A DNA stretch of 64,000 bases from NCBI RefSeq assembly GCF_016745095.1, contig NZ_CP067087.1:1182501-1246500 (forward strand), given 5' to 3'. Below are positions 1 to 10,394 of the stretch, in pieces (the first letter of the stretch is position 1; each line of letters starts with the position of its first letter). Made by a program: the position numbers and the translations under genes. This DNA is from Croceicoccus sp. YJ47. Lineage in GTDB: Bacteria; Pseudomonadota; Alphaproteobacteria; Sphingomonadales; Sphingomonadaceae. The notes under the pieces are model-generated. The model saw nothing but the letters and a program-made list of their open reading frames with translations. It was not told the DNA's origin and did no database searches.

Positions 1-42
1 GCCCGAACGTTACAAGTTGTGAGCAACAGACAAGGAAATCGT

Positions 43-1395
43 ATGTTTCTGGAGAAAATCAAAACCCCTGGCCTCTCGCACCTTTCCTACATCATCGGCT
101 CGGGCGGACAGGCAGCGGTCATCGATCCGCGCCGGGACTGCGAGATCTATGTCGAAAAGGCCCGGGCCGAAGGACTGGAGATAACGCACATCTTCGAAAC
201 CCATCGCAATGAGGATCTGATCAGCGGCTCGCCGATCCTTGCGGACTTGACTGGTGCGACGGTTCACCACGGTCCCAATCCGGCGGGAAACGTGGTCTTC
301 GCCAACACTACGCGCGAAGGCGATTGTTTCGAGCTGGGTCAATTGAAGATCGAAGTGCTTGAAACACCTGGACACACTGACGATCATCTCGCTTTCGTCA
401 TTCATGACAGCGAATATTGCGAGGGACCGGTCGGCGTCTTTACCGGCGATGCGCTGTTCGTCGGCGATGTCGGGCGCACCGATTTCTATCCCGAGCGCAA
501 GGAAGAAGTCGCGGGCCTTTTGTTCGATTCCCTGCAGAAACTTTGCGGCCTCGGCGATCAGGCGATTATCTACCCGGCGCATGGTGCGGGCTCGGTCTGC
601 GGGTCGGGAATGGCGGACCGGGAATTCTCGACAATCGGCCACGAGCGGCGCAACAACCCGCGCCTGCGCATCTCCGACCGCGATGAGTTCATCGAGGCGA
701 AGGTAGCAGAGCACCACTACCAGCCGCCCTATTTCCGGCTGATGGAGCGGCTTAACCTCGAAGGGGCCGATGCCGCGCCGCGGATTATGCGGCCAAGGCG
801 TCTGGGGCTGGAAGACCTTAGCGAGAGCGGCGCTGATCACCTGGTCGATGTGCGCGAGCCGCTCGCCTACGCTGCTTACCATCTGCCGGGTGCCATGTGC
901 CTTCCGGTTGGAATGATACCGGCCTTTGCCGGATGGTTCCTCGGTGAAGGCGACAGGATCGCCCTCATTGCTTCCGAGGAAGGCCAGCTAGCCCAGGCCA
1001 TGGCCCATCTGGTGCGCATCGGTCTCGATAATGTTGTCGGCGGTTATGTCGGCGTGGTTCCAGCCGCCGCACAGGGCAAAGCGATGCGCAGCATTCCCAT
1101 GATTGGCACCGAGGAAGTCGCGCGCAGGCTCGATCAGGACAGCGGCGAGTGGACCTTGCTCGACGTGCGCGACGCGGACGAACGGCAAGTAGCAAGCATC
1201 GACGGGTCAGAACATATCTATGTCGGTGAGCTCAACACGCGGTGGGATGATCTCGACCGCGACCGCCACTACACGCTGATGTGCGCGAGCGGCATGCGGG
1301 CGAGCGTTGCCGCAGGCTGGCTGGCGAGCCAGGGCTTCAAGCGCCTCGACATCTATCTCGGCTCCATGGGGGCATGGAAGAACGCGCATGGCTGA
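43..1395 (+). CDS. MBL-fold persulfide dioxygenase-like protein with two rhodanese domains
   Basis: The 450-residue protein has a metallo-beta-lactamase domain (about 1-230) followed by two rhodanese domains. The first metal motif reads HRNEDL (residues 54-59) instead of HxHxDH. H54, H111 (PGHTDDH) and D136 (FTGDALF) remain, and these align with the three mononuclear iron ligands known from ETHE1-type persulfide dioxygenases. The first rhodanese domain lacks its active cysteine. The second keeps it at C414 in MCASGMRAS. I infer oxidation or transfer of sulfane sulfur. I chose the ATG at 43 because AAGGA lies 6 nt upstream; an in-frame GTG at 19 is possible. The gene converges on the copper ATPase, 11 bp away, so any link with copper stress is by context only. 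Confidence 0.85.
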   Translation: MFLEKIKTPGLSHLSYIIGSGGQAAVIDPRRDCEIYVEKARAEGLEITHIFETHRNEDLISGSPILADLTGATVHHGPNPAGNVVFANTTREGDCFELGQLKIEVLETPGHTDDHLAFVIHDSEYCEGPVGVFTGDALFVGDVGRTDFYPERKEEVAGLLFDSLQKLCGLGDQAIIYPAHGAGSVCGSGMADREFSTIGHERRNNPRLRISDRDEFIEAKVAEHHYQPPYFRLMERLNLEGADAAPRIMRPRRLGLEDLSESGADHLVDVREPLAYAAYHLPGAMCLPVGMIPAFAGWFLGEGDRIALIASEEGQLAQAMAHLVRIGLDNVVGGYVGVVPAAAQGKAMRSIPMIGTEEVARRLDQDSGEWTLLDVRDADERQVASIDGSEHIYVGELNTRWDDLDRDRHYTLMCASGMRASVAAGWLASQGFKRLDIYLGSMGAWKNAHG

Positions 1396-1406
1396 TGTTT
1401 GGCCTC

Positions 1407-3737
1407 TCAGACTGCAAGGCGCAGACCCCGCAGCCGCAGTGCATTCCCTATCACCGATACCGAAGAGAGGCTCATGGCCGCCGCCGCGATCATCGGGCTG
1501 AGCAGCACTCCGAAGAAAGGATACAGCACGCCTGCCGCGACCGGAATGCCAAGCGTATTGTAAGCGAAGGCGAAAAACAGGTTCTGCCGGATGTTGCGCA
1601 TCGTTCCGCGCGATAGCACGATGGCCTGCACCACTCCCGTCAGGTCCCCGCGAACCAGCGTCACACCGGCGCTTTCGATTGCAACATCGGTGCCGGTGCC
1701 CATGGCAATGCCGACATCGGCGGCGGCCAGTGCAGGCGCATCGTTGATCCCGTCCCCGGCCATGCCGACGCGGCGACCTTGCGCTTTCAGCTCTTCGATC
1801 TTGCGGTGCTTGTCTTCGGGCGAGACATTGGCGTGCACTTCGTCGATTCCCATTTCGCGCGCGACCGCTGCGGCAGTGCCGCGGCTGTCGCCAGTCAGCA
1901 TAACGACCCGGATTCCGCGCTTGTGCAGCGCCGCAATGGCCGCTGCACTGGTAGGCTTGATCGGATCGGCCACCGCAATGAGCCCTGCCGGACGGCCATC
2001 GAACGCCACGAACATCACCGTCTGACCCTGCTTGCGGCCATTTTCGGCCGAGCCGAGCCATGCCTTGTCATCGATCCCAACGCGCCGCATCATCTTCTCA
2101 TTGCCGATCGCAACACGGCGGTCCCGGACGTTGGCTTCAACACCTTCCCCGGTCGTCGAAGCGAGGTCCGTAGCATCGGCGGGGGTGACGCCGCGCGTCC
2201 GTGCACCTTCGACGATTGCGTGGGCCAGCGGATGTTCGCTGCCCATCTCCACGCCTGCCACCGCAGCCAGGAAGTCGCTTTCCTCGATGCCTTCTGCCGG
2301 CGTCACCGCCACCAGATCGGGCTTGCCCATCGTCAACGTGCCGGTCTTGTCGACCACTAGCGTATCGATCTTCTCGAGTGTCTCCAGCGCCTCAGCATTG
2401 CGGATCAGGATGCCGTGCTGGGCACCCTTGCCTGTGCCCGTCATGATCGACATCGGCGTAGCGAGACCAAGCGCGCAGGGGCATGCAATGATCAGGACTG
2501 CAATGGCATTGACCAGCGCATAGGCAAGCGCAGGGGCGGGTCCCCAGATGGCCCAAACCACGAAGGTGGCGATGGCGATCACAACCACCGCAGGCACAAA
2601 CCAGCCAGCCACCTGATCCGCCAGTCGCTGGATCGGTGCGCGGCTGCGCTGCGCCTCGGCCACCATCTGGACGATCTTGGACAGCATCGTGTCCTTGCCC
2701 ACGCCGGTTGCGCGCATGACGAACCCACCAGTCTGGTTGACTGTGCCGCCAATGACTGTGTCGCCAGCCTGTTTGGCGACCGGCAGCGGTTCGCCGCTGA
2801 TCATGGATTCATCGATAGCGCTCGATCCCTCCTCGATTTCGCCATCGACGGGAACTTTGTCGCCCGGTCGAACGCGCAGACGATCGCCTGTGGCCAGCTG
2901 GTCGAGCGGCACCTCGCGCTCGTCGCCGGAGCCGAAGATCTTGACCGCGCTGGGCGGTGCCAATTCGAGCAATGCCCGCAAGGCGCTCGAGGTCGAGCCT
3001 CTTGCCTTGAGCTCGAGGACCTGTCCCAGCAGAACGAGCGTCGTGATGACCGCTGCCGCCTCGAAATAGACTCCGACCCGTCCCGAATGGTCGCGGAACG
3101 CTGCAGGGAACAGATCGGGCGCGACCGTCGCCACCACGCTGAACAGATAGGCGATGGCAACACCAAACCCAATCAGCGTGAACATGTTGAGATTGCGCGT
3201 TTTGAGCGACTGTATGGCCCGAACGAAGAACGGCCAGGCGCCCCATAGAACCACTGGTGTGACAAGGGCGAACTGCGCCCATTGCGCCCAGGCAGGTTCG
3301 ATCAGCCGGTCGAAACTGAGCCCCGGTGCCATGTCGCTCATCGCGTAGACGAACAGAGGCAGCGTAAGCAGTGCGCTCCACCAGAACCTGCGCCGCATAT
3401 CGACCAGCTCGGGGTCGGGGCCATCGCCCAGCGAAACGGTTTCCGGTTCGAGCGCCATGCCGCAAATCGGGCATGAACCCGGCCCGGGCTGGCGAATTTC
3501 AGGGTGCATCGGGCAGGTGTAGATCGTGCCTTCTGGCACATCCTCGACCGCGTCGAGATGCGCACCCGAAAGATAGAGCTCGGGATCGGTGACGAACTTG
3601 TCGTGACAGCGCGGCGAACAGAAATAGTGTTTCGCGCCATCATGCGTCGCGCTATGCTCGGCTCCTTCGATCGCGACGCTCATGCCGCATACCGGGTCGA
3701 TCGCGGTACCCTCGATCACGCTCTGGTCCTTGCTCAT
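1407..3737 (-). CDS. Cu(+)-exporting P1B-type ATPase with YHS and HMBD N-terminal metal domains
   Basis: This inner-membrane ATPase should pump Cu(+)/Ag(+) out of the cytoplasm. The N terminus has a YHS domain (DPVCGM, residues 14-19) and a heavy-metal-binding domain (CPMHP at 75-79, CPICGM at 89-94) in place of classic CxxC HMA domains. The core shows SGEP (314-317), the CPC metal motif in the membrane (419-421), DKTGT (463-467), SEHP, and GDGIND in the hinge. The last two membrane segments carry YN and MSLSS, the P1B-1 signature for monovalent copper. The length, 776 aa, is normal. AGGA precedes the start. It is the last gene of the copper block, 12 bp after the multicopper oxidase. A SilP-like silver role is possible. 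Confidence 0.93.
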   Translation of the reverse strand: MSKDQSVIEGTAIDPVCGMSVAIEGAEHSATHDGAKHYFCSPRCHDKFVTDPELYLSGAHLDAVEDVPEGTIYTCPMHPEIRQPGPGSCPICGMALEPETVSLGDGPDPELVDMRRRFWWSALLTLPLFVYAMSDMAPGLSFDRLIEPAWAQWAQFALVTPVVLWGAWPFFVRAIQSLKTRNLNMFTLIGFGVAIAYLFSVVATVAPDLFPAAFRDHSGRVGVYFEAAAVITTLVLLGQVLELKARGSTSSALRALLELAPPSAVKIFGSGDEREVPLDQLATGDRLRVRPGDKVPVDGEIEEGSSAIDESMISGEPLPVAKQAGDTVIGGTVNQTGGFVMRATGVGKDTMLSKIVQMVAEAQRSRAPIQRLADQVAGWFVPAVVVIAIATFVVWAIWGPAPALAYALVNAIAVLIIACPCALGLATPMSIMTGTGKGAQHGILIRNAEALETLEKIDTLVVDKTGTLTMGKPDLVAVTPAEGIEESDFLAAVAGVEMGSEHPLAHAIVEGARTRGVTPADATDLASTTGEGVEANVRDRRVAIGNEKMMRRVGIDDKAWLGSAENGRKQGQTVMFVAFDGRPAGLIAVADPIKPTSAAAIAALHKRGIRVVMLTGDSRGTAAAVAREMGIDEVHANVSPEDKHRKIEELKAQGRRVGMAGDGINDAPALAAADVGIAMGTGTDVAIESAGVTLVRGDLTGVVQAIVLSRGTMRNIRQNLFFAFAYNTLGIPVAAGVLYPFFGVLLSPMIAAAAMSLSSVSVIGNALRLRGLRLAV

Positions 3738-3749
3738 CGCCTGTCCTTC

Positions 3750-5300
3750 CTAGCTCTTCACGACTACGAACTGCCCCATCATGCCCGCATCCTCATGTTC
3801 GAGAATGTGGCAGTGATACATGTAGGGCAGGTCCGGATCGGTGTGTTCTTCAAAACGCAAGAGAAGGCACACCTGCTCGCGCGGATTGACGATAACGGTA
3901 TCCTTCAAACCGGTTTCCAGTGGTGGGGGCGCTCGGCCATCGCGGTCGATCACACGAAACTGGACGTTATGGATATGAAACGGGTGGGCCATCATCGAAG
4001 CGTTGGCGATCTCCCAGATTTCCCATTGGCCGACCGGCACACGTTCGTTGATCACATTCATGTCCATCGCAGCACCGTTAATGGACATTCCGCCGCCCAT
4101 CATGCCCATGTCGAGAACGAAACGCCGGGTTCGGACGGCTGACGACGGGTCAGGTGGAGCAAGCGATGCCAGCTGTGCCGGCACCCTGACTGGCTGTGCC
4201 GACCTTGCCGGCCTGATATCGAGGATTTGAAACACGTCTCCGGAAGCATCGCCGCTATTGCCGCGACCCATCATGCCTCCGCCCATCATTCCGCGTCCCC
4301 GTCCGCCCATCATGCCCATGGCACTTTCGGGACTGCTGGCAAGAAGGCGAAGCGGGCGTCCTTCCGAGAGATCGATAATTACCTGCGCGCGCTCCCCCGG
4401 GGCGAGCCTGACCGAGCGGACGGTGTGCGGACGATCGAGCAAGCCGCCATCGCTCGCGATCAGTTGCATCGAACGATCACCTTCGAGCGAGAAATCGTAG
4501 AAGCGAGCGTTCGATCCGTTGAGGATGCGCAGCCGCAATTGGCCTGCCTGTGCGTCGAACACAGCGTTTTCAGTGCCGTTGACGAATATCCGGTTCCCGC
4601 GCACGCCCATCATCCGCGTATGCATGCTCAGCGGGTACACCAACCGGCCGGATCCATCGATAACGCGATCCTGAACGATCAGCGGAATATCGTCGACGCC
4701 ATAGTCGCTCGGCAAGTCGAGGCGCTCTTCCTCGTCATCGCGAACATAGATCGGCGCGGCGAGCCCAGCATAGACCTGCGGCCCGGCTTCGCGCTCCAAA
4801 TGCGAATGACACCAGTAGAGCGAGGCCCGCTGGCGAACTTCGAAAGAGGGGCTCCAGCGTTCGCCGGGACGGATCAACTGATGCGGCCCGCCGTCGGCTG
4901 CGGCAGGAAGTTCGAAACCATGCCAATGGACCGTAGCGCCTTCGGCCAGATTGTTGTCGATATGGAACTGCACCCGCTCGCCCCGGCGCATTTCAAGCGT
5001 CGGTCCCAGATAGGGTGCGTCGATGCCGATGGTGGGCGAAGCAACACCGGGGACGAATTCCTTCTGGCCTGGTGTCAAAGACAGGCGGAAAACCCGTGCG
5101 CCGTGCTCAATCTCGCCACGCTGCAAGGGCGGTATAGCGAGCGGATTGGACCCGTCAGTGCTGTCCAGCATCGATGCGTCTTGCGCTTTGCATCCCGCAA
5201 GCGGGAACGCGGCAAAGCCTGCAGCAGCAAAACCAGCGCTTTTGATCAGTGTGCGGCGGTCCACGGGGAATGCCTGGGTGATGCGCGGTATCCGGATCAT
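3750..5300 (-). CDS. Tat-exported multicopper oxidase (CueO/CopA type)
   Basis: A periplasmic multicopper oxidase that probably oxidises Cu(+) to the less toxic Cu(2+). The 516-aa protein begins with a twin-arginine signal (DRRTLIK, 14-20) and a hydrophobic stretch ending in a lipobox-like LAGC (34-37). All four copper motifs are present: HWHG (125-128), CHSH (164-167), HPFHIH, and HCHILEHEDAGMM near the C terminus (496-508). A methionine/glycine-rich insert around residues 345-365 resembles the Met-rich copper-binding loop of CueO. I set the start at 5300 because AGGAGG lies directly upstream; an in-frame ATG at 5351 lacks this. It sits between the CusF-like protein and the ATPase in one minus-strand transcription unit. 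Confidence 0.92.
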   Translation of the reverse strand: MIRIPRITQAFPVDRRTLIKSAGFAAAGFAAFPLAGCKAQDASMLDSTDGSNPLAIPPLQRGEIEHGARVFRLSLTPGQKEFVPGVASPTIGIDAPYLGPTLEMRRGERVQFHIDNNLAEGATVHWHGFELPAAADGGPHQLIRPGERWSPSFEVRQRASLYWCHSHLEREAGPQVYAGLAAPIYVRDDEEERLDLPSDYGVDDIPLIVQDRVIDGSGRLVYPLSMHTRMMGVRGNRIFVNGTENAVFDAQAGQLRLRILNGSNARFYDFSLEGDRSMQLIASDGGLLDRPHTVRSVRLAPGERAQVIIDLSEGRPLRLLASSPESAMGMMGGRGRGMMGGGMMGRGNSGDASGDVFQILDIRPARSAQPVRVPAQLASLAPPDPSSAVRTRRFVLDMGMMGGGMSINGAAMDMNVINERVPVGQWEIWEIANASMMAHPFHIHNVQFRVIDRDGRAPPPLETGLKDTVIVNPREQVCLLLRFEEHTDPDLPYMYHCHILEHEDAGMMGQFVVVKS

Positions 5301-5356
5301 GCTCCTCCTGTTTCGCGATGGGCGGCACCAGATTTGCCTGGCACCACCCAACCGAT

Positions 5357-5740
5357 TTACTCCTTCGTGATCGACGTGATCACACTGCCTTCAGAACCAG
5401 TACGAAATTCAAAGGCAATTCCCTCACCGACGCTTACTTCGCTGCGCAATTGCTCATCGGCTTCGAACGCCATCGTCATCGCCGGCCATTCGATCGCTGG
5501 GACCGGACCGTGGTCGACGGTTATCGTGCCCGCTTCGGCATCGATGGCGGTGATGGTGCCTTGCGCACTCGCGGACTGCATTGCGTTGCCCGTATCCCCC
5601 ATCGGCATATCCTGGCCGTCCATCATCATTGCATCGTCAGCCATCGGCATGTCCTCCATCTCGGCAGTGTCCTGGCTAGAATCGCAGGCTGCCAGCGCCA
5701 GCGGCGCGGCCAATAGGGTTATGAGGGTTGTGTGACGCAT
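5357..5740 (-). CDS. CusF-like periplasmic copper-binding lipoprotein
   Basis: A 127-aa lipoprotein with signal peptide and lipobox LAAC (C19). A Met/Asp-rich linker (about 28-54) leads to a C-terminal CusF fold. The CusF Cu(+)/Ag(+) site is complete: H77, W85, M88 and M90 in the stretch HGPVPAIEWPAMTM. CusF proteins hand copper to the CusCBA pump. The gene follows cusA by 11 bp in the same direction. The same domain is also fused to the C terminus of the neighbouring CusB, with nearly identical motif residues, so this operon carries two CusF modules. Confidence 0.9.
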   Translation of the reverse strand: MRHTTLITLLAAPLALAACDSSQDTAEMEDMPMADDAMMMDGQDMPMGDTGNAMQSASAQGTITAIDAEAGTITVDHGPVPAIEWPAMTMAFEADEQLRSEVSVGEGIAFEFRTGSEGSVITSITKE

Positions 5741-5751
5741 TCTTCTTCTCC

Positions 5752-8700
5752 TTAGGGTTGGGTTGGCCGTTCCGGCTGGGGACGCCGCAGCAACAGATAG
5801 GCTGCGGGAAGCACGAACATGGACAGCAGCGGCGCGGTGATCATCCCGCCGATCATCGGCGCGGCGATGCGGCTCATCACTTCGGAGCCAGCCCCAGTGC
5901 CGATCAGGATCGGAAACAGGCCGGCGAGGATGACCGCGACGGTCATTGCCTTGGGCCGGACGCGCAGCAATGCCCCTTCACGGATGGCGGCTGAGACTTC
6001 CTCCGCATCCGAGTCCTTACCGCGCCGCTCCAGCGCAGCTTTCAGATAGATCAGCATGATGACGCCAAATTCGGCTGACACCCCGGCCAGCGCGATGAAG
6101 CCGACGGCGGTCGCGACCGACTGGTTGTATCCCATCAGGTAAAGCAGCCAGAAGCCGCCCGTCAGCGCGAACGGCAAGGTGCCCATGATGAGCAGCGCCT
6201 CGTCGAACCGGCGGAAGATCAGGTAAAGCAGCAGGAATATGATCGCGAGCGTAGCCGGAACGACGATCTGCAAGCGTTCGTAGGCCCGCGTGAGATATTC
6301 AAACTGCCCGGCATAGGACAGGCTGACGCCCGGAGGCAGATCGACCTCGGCCGCGATAACCTCCTGCAGATCGCCAACCACAGAAGTCAGATCACGCCCG
6401 CGCACATCGATATAGACATAGCTTGTGGGACGGCCCTGTTCGCTCTTGAGCATGGGCGGGCCGCTGGTCACACGCACCTGCGCAACGGTACCAAGCGTGA
6501 TCTGCTGACCAGACGGGGTCAGCACCGGCAGATTGCGCAGCTCGTCGACACTGTCGCGGATCTCGCGCGGATAGCGAACATTGATCGGGTATCTTGCGAG
6601 GCCTTCAACTGTACGAGCGACATTGGCACCGCCAATTGCGCCGGAGACGATCTGCTGCACGTCGGCGATGTTGAGACCGTAGCGGGCCGCTTCCAACCGG
6701 TCGATATCGACATCGACATAGCGGCCTCCCGACAGCCTTTCAGCCAGCGCAGAGCTGACGCCGGGAATGTTCTTTGCCGCCTGTTCAATCTGAAGCGCGA
6801 CGCGTTCCAGCTCGCCGAGATCCTCGCCCGAAACCTTGACCCCGATCGGGCTCTTGATCCCGGTTGCAAGCATGTCGATCCGGTTGCGGATCGGCGGCAC
6901 CCAGACATTGGCAAGGCCAGGCACCTGCACGGCGCGGTCCAGTTCCTCGACCAGCATGTCCGGTGTCATGCCCTCGCGCCACTCATCGCGTGGTTTGAAG
7001 CGGATGGTCGTCTCGAACATTGTGAGAGGGGCCGGATCGGTGGCGGTATCGGCGCGCCCGGCCTTGCCGAACACGGTTTCGACTTCCGGTACAGTCATGA
7101 TCAGCCGGTCGGTGCGCTGTAGCAGCGCTGACGCCTCTCCGGGAGACAATCCAGGCAGGGCGCTGGGCATGTAGAGCAGGTCGCCTTCGTCGAGCGGCGG
7201 CAGGAATTCGCCGCCAAGCCGCGAGAAGGGAACGAGCGTGGTCAGGAAAACCAGCCCGGCGATGACCAGCGCGGTCTTCGGGCGGCGCATTACCCAGTCG
7301 AGACCGGGTCGATAGGCACGAGTCAGCGCGCGATTGACCGGATTACGGTCTTCGGGCGGAATCTTTCCGCGCACCAGCCATCCCATCAGCACCGGAACCA
7401 GAGTGATCGACAGGATCGCAGCAGCCGCCATGGCATAGGTCTTGGTAAAGGCCAGCGGTGCGAACAGCCGTCCCTCCTGCGCCTGCAAGGTGAACACCGG
7501 CAGAAACGACAAGGTGATGATCAGCAGGCTGAAAAACAGCGCCGGGCCGACTTCCTTCGAGGCATCCGCGACGATCCGCCAGCGCTCCTGGACGGACAGA
7601 ACCGTGTCAGGGTTCTCCTCGGCCCAGCGCTCCAGATGCTTGTGGGCGTTCTCGATCATCACCACCGCAGCATCGACCATCGCGCCGACCGCGATGGCGA
7701 TCCCGCCAAGAGACATGATGTTCGCGTTTACGCCCTGAAAGCGCATCACGATGAAGGCCGCGAGCACGCCGAGCGGAAGGGTGACGACCGCGACGAGTGC
7801 CGAGCGCGCGTGCCACAGGAACAGCAGGCACACCAGGGCAACGACAATGAATTCCTCGATGAGCTTGGAGGTCAGGTTTTCGACCGAAGCATCGATCAAT
7901 TGCGAACGGTCGTAGGTGGTGACGATCTCGACCCCTTCGGGCAGGCTTGCCTGCAATTGTTCGAGCTTCGCTTCGACCGCCGCAATTGCGCTGCGCGCAT
8001 CGGCGCCCTGGCGCAGAATGACGATACCGCCGGCAACCTCGCCTTCGCCGTTGAGTTCCGCAATGCCGCGCCGCAGCTCCGGGCCGATCTGGATATTGGC
8101 CACATCGTCCAGCGTTACCGGAGTGCCGCCCGCTTCGGCGCGCAAGGGTATGCTGCGAAAATCCGCCAGCGTGCCGAGATAGCCCGAGGCACGGACCATA
8201 TATTCGGCCTCGCCCATTTCGACGATAGAGCCCCCGGTTTCCTGATTGCCTGCCTGCACCGCGCGGACCACTTGCGCGTGCGTCACGCCCAGCGAAGCCA
8301 TGCGATAGGGGTCGAGCACGATCTGGTACTGCTTGACCATGCCGCCCACGCTGGCGACTTCGGCAATGCCGGGAATGGTTTTCAGCTCGTAGCGCAGGAA
8401 CCAGTCCTGCAGGCTCCTGAGCCCGGCCAGGTCGTGTCCGCCGCTGCGGTCGACCAGCGCATATTCGTAGATCCAGCCCACCCCGGTAGCATCAGGGCCG
8501 AGCGTGCTCTGCACACCTTCGGGCAAGCGGTTCTGGACCTGGTTGAGATATTCCAGAACGCGAGAGCGCGCCCAGTAGAGGTCGGTCCCGTCCTCGAAGA
8601 TGACATAGACGTAGCTGTCGCCGAAAAAGGAATAGCCGCGCACGGTCTTGGCGCCGGGGACCGACAGCATGGTGGTCGCCATCGGATAGGTCACCTGGTC

Positions 8701-8886
8701 CTCGACGATACGGGGCGCCTGACCTGGATAGTTCGAGCGGATCACCACCTGTACATCGGAAAGGTCCGGCAGGGCATCGACGGGCGTTGTCCGTACCGCC
8801 CAGAAACCGGCCAGCGCCAACCCGATCGCTGCCAGCACCACGAAAAAGCGATTGGCGATCGAGCTATCGATAATGCGCGCGATCAT
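5752..8886 (-). CDS. cusA: CusA-type heavy-metal RND efflux permease
   Basis: The inner-membrane pump of a tripartite Cu(+)/Ag(+) efflux system, 1044 aa, the normal length for CusA. The N terminus ([15 protein letters not shown]) is typical. The proton-relay helix reads [19 protein letters not shown], the HME4 (copper/silver) signature rather than the DFGxxVDG of Zn/Co/Cd pumps. The start at 8886 overlaps the cusB stop in ATGA, so translation is coupled. A longer in-frame extension upstream lies inside cusB and is not supported. It shares an operon with cusB and cusC (upstream) and the CusF-like gene (downstream). Confidence 0.95.
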   Translation of the reverse strand: MIARIIDSSIANRFFVVLAAIGLALAGFWAVRTTPVDALPDLSDVQVVIRSNYPGQAPRIVEDQVTYPMATTMLSVPGAKTVRGYSFFGDSYVYVIFEDGTDLYWARSRVLEYLNQVQNRLPEGVQSTLGPDATGVGWIYEYALVDRSGGHDLAGLRSLQDWFLRYELKTIPGIAEVASVGGMVKQYQIVLDPYRMASLGVTHAQVVRAVQAGNQETGGSIVEMGEAEYMVRASGYLGTLADFRSIPLRAEAGGTPVTLDDVANIQIGPELRRGIAELNGEGEVAGGIVILRQGADARSAIAAVEAKLEQLQASLPEGVEIVTTYDRSQLIDASVENLTSKLIEEFIVVALVCLLFLWHARSALVAVVTLPLGVLAAFIVMRFQGVNANIMSLGGIAIAVGAMVDAAVVMIENAHKHLERWAEENPDTVLSVQERWRIVADASKEVGPALFFSLLIITLSFLPVFTLQAQEGRLFAPLAFTKTYAMAAAAILSITLVPVLMGWLVRGKIPPEDRNPVNRALTRAYRPGLDWVMRRPKTALVIAGLVFLTTLVPFSRLGGEFLPPLDEGDLLYMPSALPGLSPGEASALLQRTDRLIMTVPEVETVFGKAGRADTATDPAPLTMFETTIRFKPRDEWREGMTPDMLVEELDRAVQVPGLANVWVPPIRNRIDMLATGIKSPIGVKVSGEDLGELERVALQIEQAAKNIPGVSSALAERLSGGRYVDVDIDRLEAARYGLNIADVQQIVSGAIGGANVARTVEGLARYPINVRYPREIRDSVDELRNLPVLTPSGQQITLGTVAQVRVTSGPPMLKSEQGRPTSYVYIDVRGRDLTSVVGDLQEVIAAEVDLPPGVSLSYAGQFEYLTRAYERLQIVVPATLAIIFLLLYLIFRRFDEALLIMGTLPFALTGGFWLLYLMGYNQSVATAVGFIALAGVSAEFGVIMLIYLKAALERRGKDSDAEEVSAAIREGALLRVRPKAMTVAVILAGLFPILIGTGAGSEVMSRIAAPMIGGMITAPLLSMFVLPAAYLLLRRPQPERPTQP

Positions 8887-10394
8887 TGCCCGGTTTTCCG
8901 GATCGAGACGATGCGCGGCCCGGAAGTGGCTTGCACAAATGTGAAGGAGACCCGGTCGCCGCGTGCGAAACCGCGCAGCTGTTCCGGTCCTTCGCTGGCA
9001 AAGAGCATGGTCATCGCCGGCCATTCGAGCGCAGGCACCGGACCGTGGCGCAAGGTCACGCTGTTGGCGTTTATGCGCTCGATCGTCCCGGTCGCGCGAT
9101 AAGTCTGCGGCTCATCTGCATCATCCGATCCTCGGTCTTCGCTCGCACCGGATGGAGCCTGATCGACGGGACGCACGTCGATGCCGGCAAGGCTGGCTTC
9201 GGAATCGAGCAGGAACTGGCCCGAGGTGACCACTCTCTCTCCTGCAGCCAGGCCGGCAAGGACTTCGGTCCGTCCGTTCGCTTCGCGGCCGATACGGATT
9301 TCGGCGGGCCGATAGCCGCCGCCTTCCTGCGCGATCATCACCAGGTTCCGCTCGCCGGTGCGAATGACAGCTTCCGAAGGGACCAGCAGCGCTTCGCGCC
9401 GTTCAGGGGCGAGCATGACCTGGGCAAACATGCCCGGCTTGAGCCGAAGGCCCGGATTGGGCATCGCTGCCCGCACGGTGATCGTGCGGCTCGCGTCCTG
9501 CGCGCTCGGCAAAATGGCGATGATGCGTCCGGCAAACCGTTCGCCGGGAAAAGCGGTAAGGGTTGCGCTTACCGGCTCTCCGACACGCGCGCTACTCGCC
9601 AGTGCCTCGGGTACCGCCGCCTCGAGCCAGATCGGACTGTACCCGCTGATCTCGGCCAGCGATTGGCCCGCCGCCACGGTCATGCCCGGCCTTACCCCGA
9701 GCGACGTGATCGCGCCCGATTGCGGTGCAGTGACGGTGATGATCGTTTGCGGCCGTCCGCTTCGGGCGACCGAGGCGATCATCGAGTCCGGCATGCCAAG
9801 CAGCCGCAGGCGCTCGCGAGCGGCCCGGGTCAACGCTTCGTCGCCGGTTGCGGCAACAGCAAGATACTCGTTTTGTGCGCCGCCCCATTCGGGCACCAGA
9901 ATGTCGACGATCGGAGCGCCTCTGGCAATCAGGTCCTGCGGTGCATGGCCGTAGGTCCGCTGAACATAGCCGCCGGCGCGCGGCTGAACGATCGCCATCT
10001 CGCTGCCGTTATATACGAGCGTGCCGGTGACGCTGATTTCGGGCTCCAGCACGCCATATTCCGCTTCAGCAGTCCGGATCCCGAAATTCTGGACGAGCGT
10101 CGAATCGATGCTTACGCCCTCGGCGCCCTGCGCGCCTCCGCCCGCGCATTTGGGGACCAGCTGCATGTCCATGAAAGGAGATTTGCCCGGTTCGTCGAAG
10201 CGCTGGTCAGGGACCATCGGATCGTACCAGTAAAGCACGTCCTCGCAGCCGGTATCCGCCGCTGCATCACCGTCGCCGCTCTCGCCGCCAAGTATGGACA
10301 GACCGTAGCCCGCCGCCAGGCTGACAAGGGCGATGCCAAGTCCAGCCGCATACATGCGCTGGCGCGGCGTGAATCGTTCGAGCGCGGAATTCAT
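8883..10394 (-). CDS. cusB: CusB-type periplasmic adaptor fused to a C-terminal CusF domain
   Basis: The membrane-fusion subunit of the copper efflux complex, 503 aa. After an N-terminal membrane segment there is a heavy-metal-binding motif ([25 protein letters not shown]), then the barrel-sandwich and beta-barrel parts. The last 70 residues (about 432-503) form an appended CusF domain with H450, W458, M461 and M463. Such a fusion would tether a copper chaperone to the adaptor. The gene overlaps cusC upstream and cusA downstream by ATGA at each junction. Confidence 0.94.
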   Translation of the reverse strand: MNSALERFTPRQRMYAAGLGIALVSLAAGYGLSILGGESGDGDAAADTGCEDVLYWYDPMVPDQRFDEPGKSPFMDMQLVPKCAGGGAQGAEGVSIDSTLVQNFGIRTAEAEYGVLEPEISVTGTLVYNGSEMAIVQPRAGGYVQRTYGHAPQDLIARGAPIVDILVPEWGGAQNEYLAVAATGDEALTRAARERLRLLGMPDSMIASVARSGRPQTIITVTAPQSGAITSLGVRPGMTVAAGQSLAEISGYSPIWLEAAVPEALASSARVGEPVSATLTAFPGERFAGRIIAILPSAQDASRTITVRAAMPNPGLRLKPGMFAQVMLAPERREALLVPSEAVIRTGERNLVMIAQEGGGYRPAEIRIGREANGRTEVLAGLAAGERVVTSGQFLLDSEASLAGIDVRPVDQAPSGASEDRGSDDADEPQTYRATGTIERINANSVTLRHGPVPALEWPAMTMLFASEGPEQLRGFARGDRVSFTFVQATSGPRIVSIRKTGQ

